Below, in pieces: positions 1 to 8,071 of a stretch of DNA of 50,563 nucleotides. The stretch lies in contig CAZMRK010000114.1 of the NCBI GenBank assembly GCA_964568355.1, forward strand, positions 1 to 50,563, in the 5' to 3' direction. Within the stretch, counting starts at the first letter, position 1. Every line of letters begins with the position of its first letter. A program made the position numbers and the translations under genes. The notes under the pieces are model-generated. The model made no database searches, was not told the DNA's origin, and saw nothing but the letters and a program-made list of their open reading frames with translations. Source of the DNA: JAJPJX01 sp964568355 (GTDB lineage Bacteria; Acidobacteriota; Terriglobia; Bryobacterales; Bryobacteraceae).

Positions 1-2
1 CC

Positions 3-173
3 AAGCATGGGCATCTGCTGGCCGAGCGGTTCAACCTGGGGCGCCGCGAACAGGCGCTGCTCTGCGTATTGCTACTGCGGGGAGCGCAGACCGTAGGAGA
101 GCTTCGGGGGCGCACCGAGCGGATGTATGCGTTCGACGACCCTTTGAATTACCCACAACTTCAGTCGGTGTAG
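3..173 (+). pseudogene. yceH: 3' remnant of a YceH-family (DUF480) gene cut by an IS
   Basis: Frame 3 is open from the window edge to a TAG at 171-173. The first 46 codons match the C-terminal half of the YceH/DUF480 winged-helix family, with the conserved LCVLLLRG and GELRGRTERMYAFDD stretches. Homology stops exactly at base 140, where the left inverted repeat of the IS begins; the last codons (PLNYPQLQSV) are read from the IS end. Normal YceH proteins continue after FDD with another helix, so this copy is disrupted. The N-terminus lies outside the window. The family has no well-established biochemical function. Family assignment is from recognition of the conserved segment; truncation is directly visible. 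Confidence 0.8.
141..158. repeat. IS left terminal inverted repeat
   Basis: CCTTTGAATTACCCACAA; perfect 18-bp inverted partner of 1651-1668. It contributes the terminal codons and the stop of the broken yceH reading frame. Confidence 0.9.
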
Positions 174-187
174 AATGAAGCCGCAAG

Positions 188-1660
188 GTGCCGAAACAAA
201 GATGGGTTGAATTGTTTCAAGAGGCTCTGCAACGTCCCGGCACTCCTGCTACGAGCGGGGCGGCGGAGGCTCTCGACAAGGAACTGGCGGGCTGCCGGTT
301 CTGTGACCCGAGACTCGGACGGCGATTTCGGAGGCTGGTTGGGCAATTGGCAACCAGCCTCGGCCAGACCATTCCGCTGGCTTGCCAGGATTGGACGAAC
401 ACTAAGGCAGCGTATCGATTCTTTTCCAACGGGCGGGTCAATGAAACGGCGATTCTGGCCGGGCACTTTCAGGCCACGCGTGAACGCTTCGCAGCGACGG
501 AGGGACCCATCCTCATCCTGCATGACACGACGGAATTCAGTTATACCCGGGAATCCAAGGAGGCGATCGGCATCCTCTATAAGGTGTGTGGCAGAAAGGA
601 TAAAGATGGACGTCCCCGCCTCCACACTGTGTGCGGCATCCTGATGCACTCCAGCTTGGCCGTTACCACGGAGGGGTTGCCACTCGGACTGGCGGCAATC
701 AAGTTCTGGACACGGAGTAAATTCAAGGGGACCAATGCCCTGAAGCGGAAGGTAAATCCGACGCGGGTGCCGATCGAGGCCAAAGAGAGTGTGCGCTGGC
801 TGGAGAACCTGAATGAATCTACCAGTCTGCTGGACGCACCGTCCCGTTGCATTCACATCGGAGATCGCGAGAGCGACATTTACGAACTATTTTGCGCCGC
901 GCAGGAAAGCAGCACCAAATTCCTGGTACGCACGTGCGTGGACCGCTTGGCGGGCGATGGTCGGCACACGATTGCGGCCCTGATGCGGCGGGTCAAGGTG
1001 AAAGCGATTCACGAGGTGGAGGTTCGCGATGCGAAGGGGACGGTGTCGCAAGCGACCGTAAAAGTGAAGTATCAGCGGTTGCGCGTGTATCCGCCGGTTG
1101 GCAAACAGAAGGAATACCCGCCGCTGATGCTGACCGTGATCTACGCCCAGGAAGCATCCACGCCGCGGGGCCGGGATAAGATCGATTGGAAGTTGATTAC
1201 CAACCTGCCGGTACGCAGCCGTAAGGACGCGGTGGAGAAGTTGGACTGGTACGCGATGCGGTGGCGCATCGAAACCTTTCACAAGATTCTGAAATCCGGC
1301 TGCCGGGCAGAAGCATCCAAACTGCGAACCGCGCAACGGATCGTCAACCTCATCGCCGTATTTTGTGTTCTCAGTTGGCGGATCTTCTGGATGACCATGA
1401 TGAACCGCGTGGCCCCAGCCGCATCGCCGCTGGTTGCGCTGACAGAAGTGGAGACCCAACTGCTGGATGCCCTCCTTCCTGAAAGGGCCAAACGTCGGAA
1501 GGCGACGCTCTCCACCTATCTCATTAAGATTGCCCGATTGGGAGGCTATCTCGCCCGTGCGAAAGATTCTCCACCTGGGAACATGGTCATGTGGCGCGGC
1601 TTGTCGCGGCTCACGGACATCGAACTGGGATTCCTGATGGGAGTGGAACTTTGTGGGTAA
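188..1660 (+). CDS. IS4-family transposase
   Basis: 490-residue DDE transposase that catalyses cut-and-paste movement of the surrounding element. The N-terminus (about residues 20-80) resembles the Tn5-type DNA-binding domain, with the CRFCDPRLGRRF and AAYRFFSN segments. Catalytic residues are visible: D113 in HDTTEF, D226 in GDRESDIYEL and E362 in the IS4-family signature Y355-x2-R358-x3-E362-x6-K369, with perfect spacing. GTG at 188 is used because the frame is closed by TGA at 176-178 and no better start follows; the Shine-Dalgarno sequence is weak, as is common for transposases. The frame is intact, so the enzyme could be active. Its TAA stop overlaps the right inverted repeat. Confidence 0.93.
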   Translation: MPKQRWVELFQEALQRPGTPATSGAAEALDKELAGCRFCDPRLGRRFRRLVGQLATSLGQTIPLACQDWTNTKAAYRFFSNGRVNETAILAGHFQATRERFAATEGPILILHDTTEFSYTRESKEAIGILYKVCGRKDKDGRPRLHTVCGILMHSSLAVTTEGLPLGLAAIKFWTRSKFKGTNALKRKVNPTRVPIEAKESVRWLENLNESTSLLDAPSRCIHIGDRESDIYELFCAAQESSTKFLVRTCVDRLAGDGRHTIAALMRRVKVKAIHEVEVRDAKGTVSQATVKVKYQRLRVYPPVGKQKEYPPLMLTVIYAQEASTPRGRDKIDWKLITNLPVRSRKDAVEKLDWYAMRWRIETFHKILKSGCRAEASKLRTAQRIVNLIAVFCVLSWRIFWMTMMNRVAPAASPLVALTEVETQLLDALLPERAKRRKATLSTYLIKIARLGGYLARAKDSPPGNMVMWRGLSRLTDIELGFLMGVELCG

Positions 1661-1668
1661 TTCAAAGG
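1651..1668. repeat. IS right terminal inverted repeat
   Basis: TTGTGGGTAATTCAAAGG, the exact reverse complement of 141-158. It contains the transposase stop codon (1658-1660). The kinase reading frame runs open through it. Confidence 0.9.
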
Positions 1669-1708
1669 CTCGCCGCTCGATTACGCGGCATTCGGCCGGA
1701 CGGACGGT

Positions 1709-2950
1709 ATGGCGTCAGCGCAATGCAGCATCGGTTCACCGAACATGGCGCTGGGACCGGACGGCAAACTCTGGGTGGCGACGGTGCAGGGCTTGGCGAT
1801 GCTCGACTTGCGCCGACTGGCGGTCGACAAAAGCAAGCCCAAGGTCTATGTTGACGAAGCCATCGTCGGACGAGAGGCCCGGCCGGCCGGGCGGGAACTG
1901 ATTCTGCCGCCCGGCACTCACCACGTCGAACTGCACTTCGATTCGATTTCTCTGGGGTGGCCGGAAAAGCTGCGCTTCCAATACCGCATGGACGACGTTG
2001 ACCCCGTGTGGCTGGACGCCGGCAATAACCGAGCCGCGGTGTACACGAGCGTACCGATCGGCGCGCACACCTTCCACGTCCGCGCCTGTAATAGCAGCGG
2101 CGTCTGGGATCGGACCGGGATCATCTTCCGGGTCACGCAGAAACCCTTCTTCTATGAGACCGTCTTGTTCCGGCTGGCGATGGCGGCTCTGTTCGGGCTG
2201 TTGCTCGCCGCCGGCTACAAGCTACGCGTCCAGCAGGTGACCAGCCAGATGCAAGCCCGTCTCAACGAGCGCGTGGCAGAAAGAACTCGTGTGGCGCGCG
2301 AACTTCATGACACCTTGCTACAGACCATCCAGGCGAGCAAAATCCTCGCCGACGCCTCCCTCGACGGCCCGGCGGATACGGCGCGGATGCAAGGCACTCT
2401 GAAACGCCTCTCGGAGTGGCTGGGGCGGGCCGTGCAGGAAAGCCGCGCCGCGCTTAGTTCGCTCCGCCTCTCGGCAATTCAGCACAACGATATCGCGGAA
2501 TCCCTGCGAGCCACGGCCGGCGAGAACTGTAAGAGCGGAGTAATCGACATTGTATTCACGGTCGAAGGTTCGGGCCGCGAAGTCCATCCGATCGTCCACG
2601 ACGAAGTCTACCGCATCGGGTGTGAAGCCATTCGGAACGCCTGCGCACACTCGGGCGGCAGCCGCATCGATGTCGAGATCAGCTATGCCCGCGATCTGGT
2701 CCTGCGGGTCCGCGACAACGGCCGCGGCATCGACGCCCAGGTCCTCGCCGCCGGCAAGGAAGGGCACTTCGGTCTCAAGGGAATCCGCGAGCGGGCCGAC
2801 AGGCTCGGTGGAAAGCTGAACCTGAACTCCTCCAGCGCCGGCACGAGTGTCGAGCTCATTGTCCCCGATGGGCTAGCCTTCTCGAACCGGCGAACGGCGA
2901 CGGGAGAGGTGCGCGTCCGCGTCCTGCGGTTTTTCGGCTTGCAGTTATGA
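1709..2950 (+). CDS. N-terminally truncated sensor histidine kinase (Y_Y_Y / HisKA_3)
   Basis: The C-terminal part of a hybrid-propeller sensor kinase. The same frame is open and homologous from the IS edge at 1669 (SPLDYAAFGRTDGMASAQC is the usual end of the propeller), so ATG 1709 is only the first available start. Visible parts: last propeller blade (GPDGKLWVATVQGLAMLDL), Y_Y_Y sensor domain (about 45-145), one membrane helix (about 154-172), HisKA_3 with phospho-acceptor H200 in ARELHDTLLQ, and a HATPase domain with DNGRGID and GLKGIRERADRLGG. Intact relatives have about 1000 residues with a signal peptide and periplasmic propeller; compare the full-length one at 25265-28372. Ligand sensing should be lost. 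The partner regulator follows at 3118. Whether it is expressed is unknown. Confidence 0.85.
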   Translation: MASAQCSIGSPNMALGPDGKLWVATVQGLAMLDLRRLAVDKSKPKVYVDEAIVGREARPAGRELILPPGTHHVELHFDSISLGWPEKLRFQYRMDDVDPVWLDAGNNRAAVYTSVPIGAHTFHVRACNSSGVWDRTGIIFRVTQKPFFYETVLFRLAMAALFGLLLAAGYKLRVQQVTSQMQARLNERVAERTRVARELHDTLLQTIQASKILADASLDGPADTARMQGTLKRLSEWLGRAVQESRAALSSLRLSAIQHNDIAESLRATAGENCKSGVIDIVFTVEGSGREVHPIVHDEVYRIGCEAIRNACAHSGGSRIDVEISYARDLVLRVRDNGRGIDAQVLAAGKEGHFGLKGIRERADRLGGKLNLNSSSAGTSVELIVPDGLAFSNRRTATGEVRVRVLRFFGLQL

Positions 2951-2956
2951 ACCGCA

Positions 2957-2994
2957 GCCGATGCCGGACCGGGGGGCCGGCGCATCGGCCTTTT
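2957..2994 (+). terminator. hairpin followed by a short T run
   Basis: GCCGATGC (2957-2964) pairs with GCATCGGC (2982-2989), with further CGG/CCG pairing inside, and TTTT follows at 2991-2994. It lies just after the truncated kinase stop and before the response regulator. The T run is short, so it may be an attenuating structure and not a strong terminator. Confidence 0.45.
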
Positions 2995-3117
2995 CCGGGG
3001 CATCCCGCAGAGGGGTTGTTTCCGCATCCCTCGTTCGGGTGAAGCCGGCACCACCAGGAAAATAGTATTTTGCAGGAAGTGAGTGCATGGAGAGGGCAAC
3101 TGCGGGAGGACTGTGGG

Positions 3118-3741
3118 ATGACTGGGCCGATCCGAATCTTATTGGTGGACGACCATCCACTCATCCGGGACGGAATTGCGTTCGCGTTAAAATCCCAGGC
3201 GGATGTGCTGCTTGTCGGCGAGGCCACGAACGGGCGGGAGGCCGTCGAACTCTTCCAACGAGAAAAGCCGGACGTCACCCTGATGGATCTTCAGATGCCA
3301 GTGATGAACGGAATCGATGCGATTCTCGAGATTCGCGCCGAACATCCACTGGCGAGATTCGTGGTGCTGACGACGTACTCGGGCGATGTGCTGGTGAATC
3401 GAGCCTTTAAATCCGGCGCAAGCGGATACCTCCTGAAAAGCATGCTGCGGGAGGAACTGATTGAGACAATTCGGACCGTACACGCAGGCGGCCGACGGAT
3501 CCCACTGGAGATCGCGCAGGATATGGCGGAGCATCTGGACGAAGAGTTGCTGACGAGCCGCGAAGTCGAAGTACTGCGCAGAATTTCCGAAGGATGTTCC
3601 AACAGGGCAGCGGCAGCCCGCCTCAACATCACGGAAGAGACGGTGAAAAGCCACATCAAGAACGTCTTCGCGAAGCTTCGGGCGAATGATCGCACGCACG
3701 CAGTTCTGATCGCCATGAAGCTCGGCTTCCTAGATGTCTAG
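3118..3741 (+). CDS. NarL/FixJ-family response regulator
   Basis: 207-residue two-component response regulator. The receiver domain occupies about residues 5-120, with the acidic pair D11/D12, phospho-acceptor D57 (VTLMDLQMP) and the conserved lysine in GYLLKSM. The C-terminal LuxR-type helix-turn-helix (about 140-205) contains LTSREVEVLRRISEG and EETVKSHIKNVFAKL. ATG 3118 is chosen because a strong GGGAGGA lies 7 bases upstream; an in-frame TTG at 3070 would add 16 unlikely residues. It is presumably the partner of the truncated kinase just upstream, and is close in design to the regulator at 24639-25268. Its targets are not shown by the sequence. If the kinase is dead, the regulator is orphaned or cross-driven. 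Confidence 0.93.
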   Translation: MTGPIRILLVDDHPLIRDGIAFALKSQADVLLVGEATNGREAVELFQREKPDVTLMDLQMPVMNGIDAILEIRAEHPLARFVVLTTYSGDVLVNRAFKSGASGYLLKSMLREELIETIRTVHAGGRRIPLEIAQDMAEHLDEELLTSREVEVLRRISEGCSNRAAAARLNITEETVKSHIKNVFAKLRANDRTHAVLIAMKLGFLDV

Positions 3742-3753
3742 GCGTTTGCGATT

Positions 3754-4326
3754 TCACGGGGCGAAGGCGGGCTGCACGGCTGCGCGACCCAGAGTTTGCT
3801 TCAAGTGGGCGGCCAGCTTCTTCTTAGAGTTGAAGACGCGCCACTGGACCGTCCCGATGGGGATCGACCGGGCCGCCGCGATTTCGTGATATTCCCATTC
3901 TTCGACGAAGCGAAGCACCATTACGTCCCTCTCGCGCGAGTCGAGGACGCCGAGCCAGTTGTCGAATTCGAAGGCTGCGATTCCTTGGGCTGTTGGCTTC
4001 ATATCGGGGATGCGTTCCGCGAGTTCCCCCAAATCGACCGGTGCGCCCTCTCGCGCGAGCCTGATGCGCGTCCGGCAGTTTGCATTCCGAGCGATGCGGA
4101 ACAGCCACGGGCGGAACAAGGCGCGGTTGCGAATGTTTCCGGCATACAGGTGAACTGCGAGCATGACTTCCTGGGTCAGGTCTTCGGCCGCCGCGGTGCT
4201 GTGGCCCCGCCGCCGGAAGAACGCGATCAGTTGCGGCACAAAGAGCTGAAACATACAAGTAAAGTCGTCCTCACCGCGGCTCGCGAGATAGCGATTCACC
4301 ACATCAGATTCCACGAAGTTGGTCAC
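3754..4326 (-). CDS. ECF-type RNA polymerase sigma factor
   Basis: About 190-residue sigma-70 family protein of the extracytoplasmic-function group. Region 2 is visible (FVPQLIAFFRRRGHSTAAAEDLTQEVMLAVH, written here in part: AEDLTQEVMLAV) followed by WLFRIARNANCR. Region 4 has LDSRERDVMVLRFVEEWEYHEIA and IPIGTVQWRVFNSKKKL (short forms). The frame extends to 4401, but GTG at 4326 is preceded by AAGGAGGG with 7-base spacing, which decides the start. The gene points away from a second ECF gene upstream on the same strand. No anti-sigma gene is adjacent, so its control is not evident. Confidence 0.88.
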   Translation of the reverse strand: MTNFVESDVVNRYLASRGEDDFTCMFQLFVPQLIAFFRRRGHSTAAAEDLTQEVMLAVHLYAGNIRNRALFRPWLFRIARNANCRTRIRLAREGAPVDLGELAERIPDMKPTAQGIAAFEFDNWLGVLDSRERDVMVLRFVEEWEYHEIAAARSIPIGTVQWRVFNSKKKLAAHLKQTLGRAAVQPAFAP

Positions 4327-4532
4327 GGGTTGTCCCTCCTTGGTTGCACTTATCTTTTTGAAGTGTGCGGGATTTGCAGCGGAGAATCGTCCCGAGATCA
4401 TGTGGTTTTCCGATCCCTCACAAGAGGCGTCCGAACTCCCCCGATCGTGGTAGCCACGGACCGATTGCAGTGCGCGGCAGGAGGCGGATGGAGAGCCGGT
4501 TCAAGAAGGCGCGGACCCGCGCTTGAACCTGT

Positions 4533-5099
4533 CTAGACGCTGCTATGGGCCTGGACGGATCGACAGACCATCCGGCGCGCCCGGAACAGCCTGCTCTTGA
4601 CCATTGGGACGCCCGACTGAAGACGGAGGGCGGCTTCGCGGAGCGGAATCTCCTCGAAGTCGCACATCATGAGGACACAGCGGTATTTCGCCGGCAGCCC
4701 CGCGATCGATTGGAGCATGGACCGGCGGACTTCGGCGTGCGTTGCCACATCGAGCGGCGATTGATCGGCGGAAGCGCGATTTTCCAGGAACGGCGAGAAC
4801 GCTTCGATGGGAGCTCTCCGAATGGACCGGTGATGCTGGAGCACCTCATTGATGGCCACCCGGATCAACCAAGTCCGAAACGCGGCCTCGGCGCGAAACG
4901 TTTCGAGGCGCCGCCATGCCTTGAAGAAGGTCTCCTGGACGAGATCGTCGGTATCGGATGCGTTCGGCACCATGGACCGGATTTGCGCCCTGACGGCCTT
5001 AGTGTGGCGCTCGATCAGGACGTCGAAGCAGGCCCTATCTCCGGCGAGCGTGCGCTCTACCAAAGCAGTATCGGCAAGTGCGGTAAATGGGGGCATCAC
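4533..5099 (-). CDS. ECF-type RNA polymerase sigma factor
   Basis: 188-residue ECF sigma factor. Region 2 contains FDVLIERHTKAVRAQIRSMV and DTDDLVQETFFKAWRRLETF, followed by FRTWLIRVAINEVLQHHR. Region 4 contains LPAKYRCVLMMCDFEEIPLREAA and PMVKSRLFRARRMV. The start MMPPFTALADTALVERTLAGD is typical for the family. It lies 206 bases upstream of the other ECF gene on the same strand; the two are only distantly alike. No zinc-binding or membrane anti-sigma gene is seen on either side, so both may be controlled transcriptionally or by partners elsewhere. Confidence 0.9.
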   Translation of the reverse strand: MMPPFTALADTALVERTLAGDRACFDVLIERHTKAVRAQIRSMVPNASDTDDLVQETFFKAWRRLETFRAEAAFRTWLIRVAINEVLQHHRSIRRAPIEAFSPFLENRASADQSPLDVATHAEVRRSMLQSIAGLPAKYRCVLMMCDFEEIPLREAALRLQSGVPMVKSRLFRARRMVCRSVQAHSSV

Positions 5100-5180
5100 A
5101 TCCGAAATGAGTCGGCGGCCGCGGAGTTTGTTGGTTGGGAGACCGGTGGCGGGGCGGAAGGATCTGGTGGAGCGTCCAAA

Positions 5181-5226
5181 ACGTCGACGCGGCGCGCTGA
5201 AGCGCGCGCTACGGCGCTTCGCGGTA
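5181..5226. repeat. interspersed GC-rich hairpin repeat, copy A
   Basis: ACGTCGACGC followed by a perfect hairpin GCGCGCT-GA-AGCGCGC (5192-5207) and CTACGGCGCTTCGCGG. Related copies occur at 8009-8054, 15670-15698 and 50481-50537. It sits between an ECF sigma gene and the tolC-like gene stop, both on the minus strand. Confidence 0.75.
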
Positions 5227-5242
5227 AGAAATCCTGCTAGAG

Positions 5243-6595
5243 CTAGAGTCCGGGAGTGCGCCCGATGGCTTGCTGGAGTTCGGCGCAGGCGAGAGCGTAG
5301 GCCGATTGGGCTTGCAGCAGTTCCGCCTCGGCCTTGTAGCGCGCCGCTGTAGCCTGGTAGCGTTCGGAGACAAGCGATACGTTCTGCGCCAGCCGGTTCG
5401 ATGCAAGCCGTTCCCCTTCCTGCCGCAGCCGCACCACCTCCGTCGTCACCTCCACCATTCGCTTTGTGCGTTCAATCTTGTTATAAATTCGTTCAATCTC
5501 GACCGCAGCCTGGTCCTTGAGTCTCCGCACGTTCTCCTCCGCCTGTGCCAGTTGCGCCTCGTGCTCTTTCACCTTCGCCCCCCGCTTGCCGAAGTCGAAC
5601 ACGTCCCAGGTGAAGTTCAACCCGAAGGTTCCGAAGTTTCGGACCAGGAACGGCACTCCGTTCTGATAGCTGTGGCGGGCAAATGCCGTGATGTCCGGGA
5701 TATACGCCGATGTCGCGATTCGGACCGCGGCCCTGGCGCGCAGAACCGTCTGCTCGGCTTCGCGGATTTCCGGACTTTCCGCCCAGGCGATGCGAACGTA
5801 CGCTTCCTTCGATTCGAGCTCGAACGAGTCCGGAACCCCCGGCTGCAGTTCGACCTGTGTGTCGAGCGGCAGGCCCAGGACATCGTCGAACTCGGTGTTC
5901 AGGTCGGATAGTTGCAGGTCCGCGCTCAGCAGCGCCTGGCGGCTCTCGAGAAGCCCTGCGCGCGCGGCTACAACGTCCACGTGCAGCGCGCTGCCGTTGC
6001 GCTCATCGTCCTGGCTCTCGCGCAGATGCCCGGATGTATAAGCAATCTGCTGCTCAGCAGCCCGTTTCTGCAGGGTGGCGGTAAGGATGGCGTAGTAGAG
6101 CTGATGCGTCTTGAGGGCCACCAGAGTCTCCGCCTTTTGCAGGCCGATCCGGCTGGAATCAACTTCGGAGGCAGCGATGCGGTTCGCCTTCGAGATGCGG
6201 ATCAGTTGCGTGAGCGGCTGCGCGATGGTTGTGCCGCTGACGACGAAGGTCTGCTGTCCCTGCGGGATGCGAACGTTCTCGCCGGGAACCGGACCCACCC
6301 CGGGATATACGCCGAGGGCTCCGGCCGCCAGTCCGATGTTCTGGGCATCGGTCACGCGCAGCAGTTCGGAGTGATTGCTGATCCCCGGAAAGTACCCTGA
6401 TCGCTCGGCCGCTTTTTTCTGCTCGGTCTCGACGACGTGGAGTCGCGCGATCTTCAGTGCCCGGTTTTCGCGCAGTGCCAGGTGTACCGCCTCGGCGAGC
6501 GTGAGGTGCCGCGCCTCGCCTGCCAACGCCTGCCCGGACTGGAAAATCGCGATTGCCGGCAGGAGAACGGCCGGGAAGAGTTTGCTCGATCTCAT
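5243..6595 (-). CDS. TolC-family outer membrane efflux protein
   Basis: 450-residue outer-membrane channel of the TolC/OEP family, the exit duct of a tripartite pump. A Sec signal peptide is visible at residues 1-25 (LLPAIAIFQSGQALA). The mature part has the two repeated long helical regions typical of OEPs: LTLAEAVHLALRENRALKIA near the start and GLPLDTQVELQPGVPDSFEL before the second repeat, with coiled-coil-rich ends (EAQLAQAEENVRRLKDQAA). Its ATG overlaps the TGA of the upstream membrane fusion protein (6592-6595), so the two are translationally coupled. The partner inner-membrane transporter is divergent at 8072. Substrate is not indicated; the pair resembles EmrAB-type drug or fatty-acid efflux systems. 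Confidence 0.93.
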   Translation of the reverse strand: MRSSKLFPAVLLPAIAIFQSGQALAGEARHLTLAEAVHLALRENRALKIARLHVVETEQKKAAERSGYFPGISNHSELLRVTDAQNIGLAAGALGVYPGVGPVPGENVRIPQGQQTFVVSGTTIAQPLTQLIRISKANRIAASEVDSSRIGLQKAETLVALKTHQLYYAILTATLQKRAAEQQIAYTSGHLRESQDDERNGSALHVDVVAARAGLLESRQALLSADLQLSDLNTEFDDVLGLPLDTQVELQPGVPDSFELESKEAYVRIAWAESPEIREAEQTVLRARAAVRIATSAYIPDITAFARHSYQNGVPFLVRNFGTFGLNFTWDVFDFGKRGAKVKEHEAQLAQAEENVRRLKDQAAVEIERIYNKIERTKRMVEVTTEVVRLRQEGERLASNRLAQNVSLVSERYQATAARYKAEAELLQAQSAYALACAELQQAIGRTPGL

Positions 6596-7854
6596 GGCTT
6601 GCCGTCCCCTCCGCTGCGCGTATGAACCGTTGCCGTCACCGAGAGGCCGGCGCGCAGGCGGTCCAGGCCGGCTTGTCCGGGATCCAGAATGATCTTGACT
6701 GGGATGCGCTGAACGATCTTGGTGAAGTTCCCAGTGGCGTTGTCCGGCGGCAGCAGCGCAAACTGCGACCCGCTTGCCGGCGCAACCTGGGATATCCGTC
6801 CGCGCAGCGTGAAACCCGGGAACGCGTCGACTCGAATCTCCGCCGCATCGCCCGCGCGCATGTGACGGACCTGTGTTTCCTTGAAATTCGCCTGCACCCA
6901 GAGATCGCTCTGCACAAGCGACAGCACCTGTGCGCCGGGTCCGACAAACTGGCCGGGCCGCACCTTGCGCTCGCCGACCACGCCATCTGCCGGAGCCGTG
7001 ATGCGCGTGTAGTCCAGGTTGGTCCGTGCCACCTCCAAGCCGGCGCGCTTCGCGCTCAGATCGGCGCGCAGCAGCAACTCCTGAGAGTCGAGCACCGCGC
7101 GCTGACGTTTCTGCGCTTCCACTTCGGCCTTGCTGCCCTCCAGGTGCGCCTGGGCCCGCTTCAGATCGGCGCGGCGGCTCGCTACCAGCGCGCTCGCCGC
7201 AGCCAGATCGGCTGCGCGGCTTTCGGCCAGGGCGCGCATCCGCTCTTCTGACGCAACTACTTGTTCCAGGCGCTGGAGTGTTGCGGATTCCGCGGCGGCA
7301 AGGGCCTCCTGACGGCGCCGTTCCGCGAGTGTCTGGACGGCATCGGCGCGCGCGGCAGCAAGCCCGTTTTTCGCGCTGAGAATCGCTGAGGAAGCCGCTT
7401 CGATCCCCGCCTCGGCGGCTGCAATCTCCGCCTCCGCCGAGTGGGTGGCGGCCTCGGCCTGGAGAATTCGCGCGTCCTGCAACTCTTTTTGCCGCTGGTT
7501 GTTCACCAGCGCATTCTCCGCGCCCGCCACGGCCGCTTCAGCCTGGCGAACCTGCGCCCGGTAATCATCGTCCCGAAGCTGTACCAGGAATTGGCCCAAC
7601 TTCACTTCCTGGTAGTCGGAAACCGCCACAGCGGCTACCGTTCCGGCTACCTTCGTGCTCAACGGTGTCAGATCGGCGCGTAGATAGGCATCGTCGGTAC
7701 TCTGCGATGCCTGGTTCGCACCCCAGACATTCCAGTTGGCCGCGATGATCCACAGGACCAGCGCGGCGGTGACCAGGATCACCGCCGGAACAACAAAGCG
7801 CTTCACGCGTTCAAGCGGCGGCGCGCCCCTTTCAATTACCTCTGCCTCGGCCAT
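6592..7854 (-). CDS. HlyD/EmrA-family membrane fusion protein
   Basis: About 420-residue periplasmic adaptor of a tripartite efflux pump. One N-terminal membrane helix (VVPAVILVTAALVLWIIA), a biotinyl-lipoyl half motif (AYLRADLTPLSTKVAGTVAAV), a long alanine-rich coiled coil (roughly residues 100-270), the second half motif (TRITAPADGVVGERKVRPGQ) and a beta-barrel end (VKIILDPGQAGLDRLRAGLS). The frame opens at a TTG at 7950, but ATG 7854 (MAEAEVIERG) starts a typical EmrA N-terminus; the Shine-Dalgarno is poor, so the start is uncertain. The stop overlaps the TolC-like start by four bases. It should bridge that channel to the DHA2 transporter encoded divergently at 8072. Confidence 0.92.
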   Translation of the reverse strand: MAEAEVIERGAPPLERVKRFVVPAVILVTAALVLWIIAANWNVWGANQASQSTDDAYLRADLTPLSTKVAGTVAAVAVSDYQEVKLGQFLVQLRDDDYRAQVRQAEAAVAGAENALVNNQRQKELQDARILQAEAATHSAEAEIAAAEAGIEAASSAILSAKNGLAAARADAVQTLAERRRQEALAAAESATLQRLEQVVASEERMRALAESRAADLAAASALVASRRADLKRAQAHLEGSKAEVEAQKRQRAVLDSQELLLRADLSAKRAGLEVARTNLDYTRITAPADGVVGERKVRPGQFVGPGAQVLSLVQSDLWVQANFKETQVRHMRAGDAAEIRVDAFPGFTLRGRISQVAPASGSQFALLPPDNATGNFTKIVQRIPVKIILDPGQAGLDRLRAGLSVTATVHTRSGGDGKP

Positions 7855-8008
7855 ATGCAGCAAGAGAGCGCCCAGTGCCGCTGGTTTGTTTGATGGGGGA
7901 GTTCGGGAGTTGCGCTGCGGATTGTGAAACCACGCCGAAAGAGCCAACAAAGCGGGGCAGGCGCTGCTCTTGGTTATTGAGAATCTCCAGTGGGGCGTTC
8001 CGGCCTAA

Positions 8009-8054
8009 AACGTCGACGCGAGCGTCGACGCTGCGCGCTACGGAGCTTCGCGGG
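8009..8054. repeat. interspersed GC-rich hairpin repeat, copy B
   Basis: CGTCGACGC-GA-GCGTCGACG (8011-8030) is a perfect 9-bp hairpin, followed by CTGCGCGCTACGGAGCTTCGCGG. It lies in the divergent promoter region between the EmrA-like and EmrB-like genes, close to the start of the latter, so it may affect its expression. Confidence 0.72.
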
Positions 8055-8071
8055 GGTGAACTAGTTGGCGA

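Larger units (their letters stand above)
141..1668 (+). mobile_element. IS4-family insertion sequence, 1528 bp
   Basis: The element is bounded by perfect 18-bp inverted repeats, CCTTTGAATTACCCACAA at 141-158 and its reverse complement at 1651-1668. It carries a single transposase gene whose stop codon lies inside the right repeat. The left end cuts a yceH-like gene and the right end cuts a sensor kinase gene, two unrelated genes. The nine bases outside each end (ttcgacgac at 132-140, ctcgccgct at 1669-1677) are not identical, so there is no target-site duplication. This is what recombination between two IS copies or an IS-adjacent deletion would leave. The exact ends could shift by one base. 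Confidence 0.92.

Noticed and set aside
132..1677. Possible 9-bp target duplication of the IS (ttcgacgac / ctcgccgct)
   Set aside because: Six of nine positions agree, but a recent duplication should be identical, and the flanking genes are unrelated.
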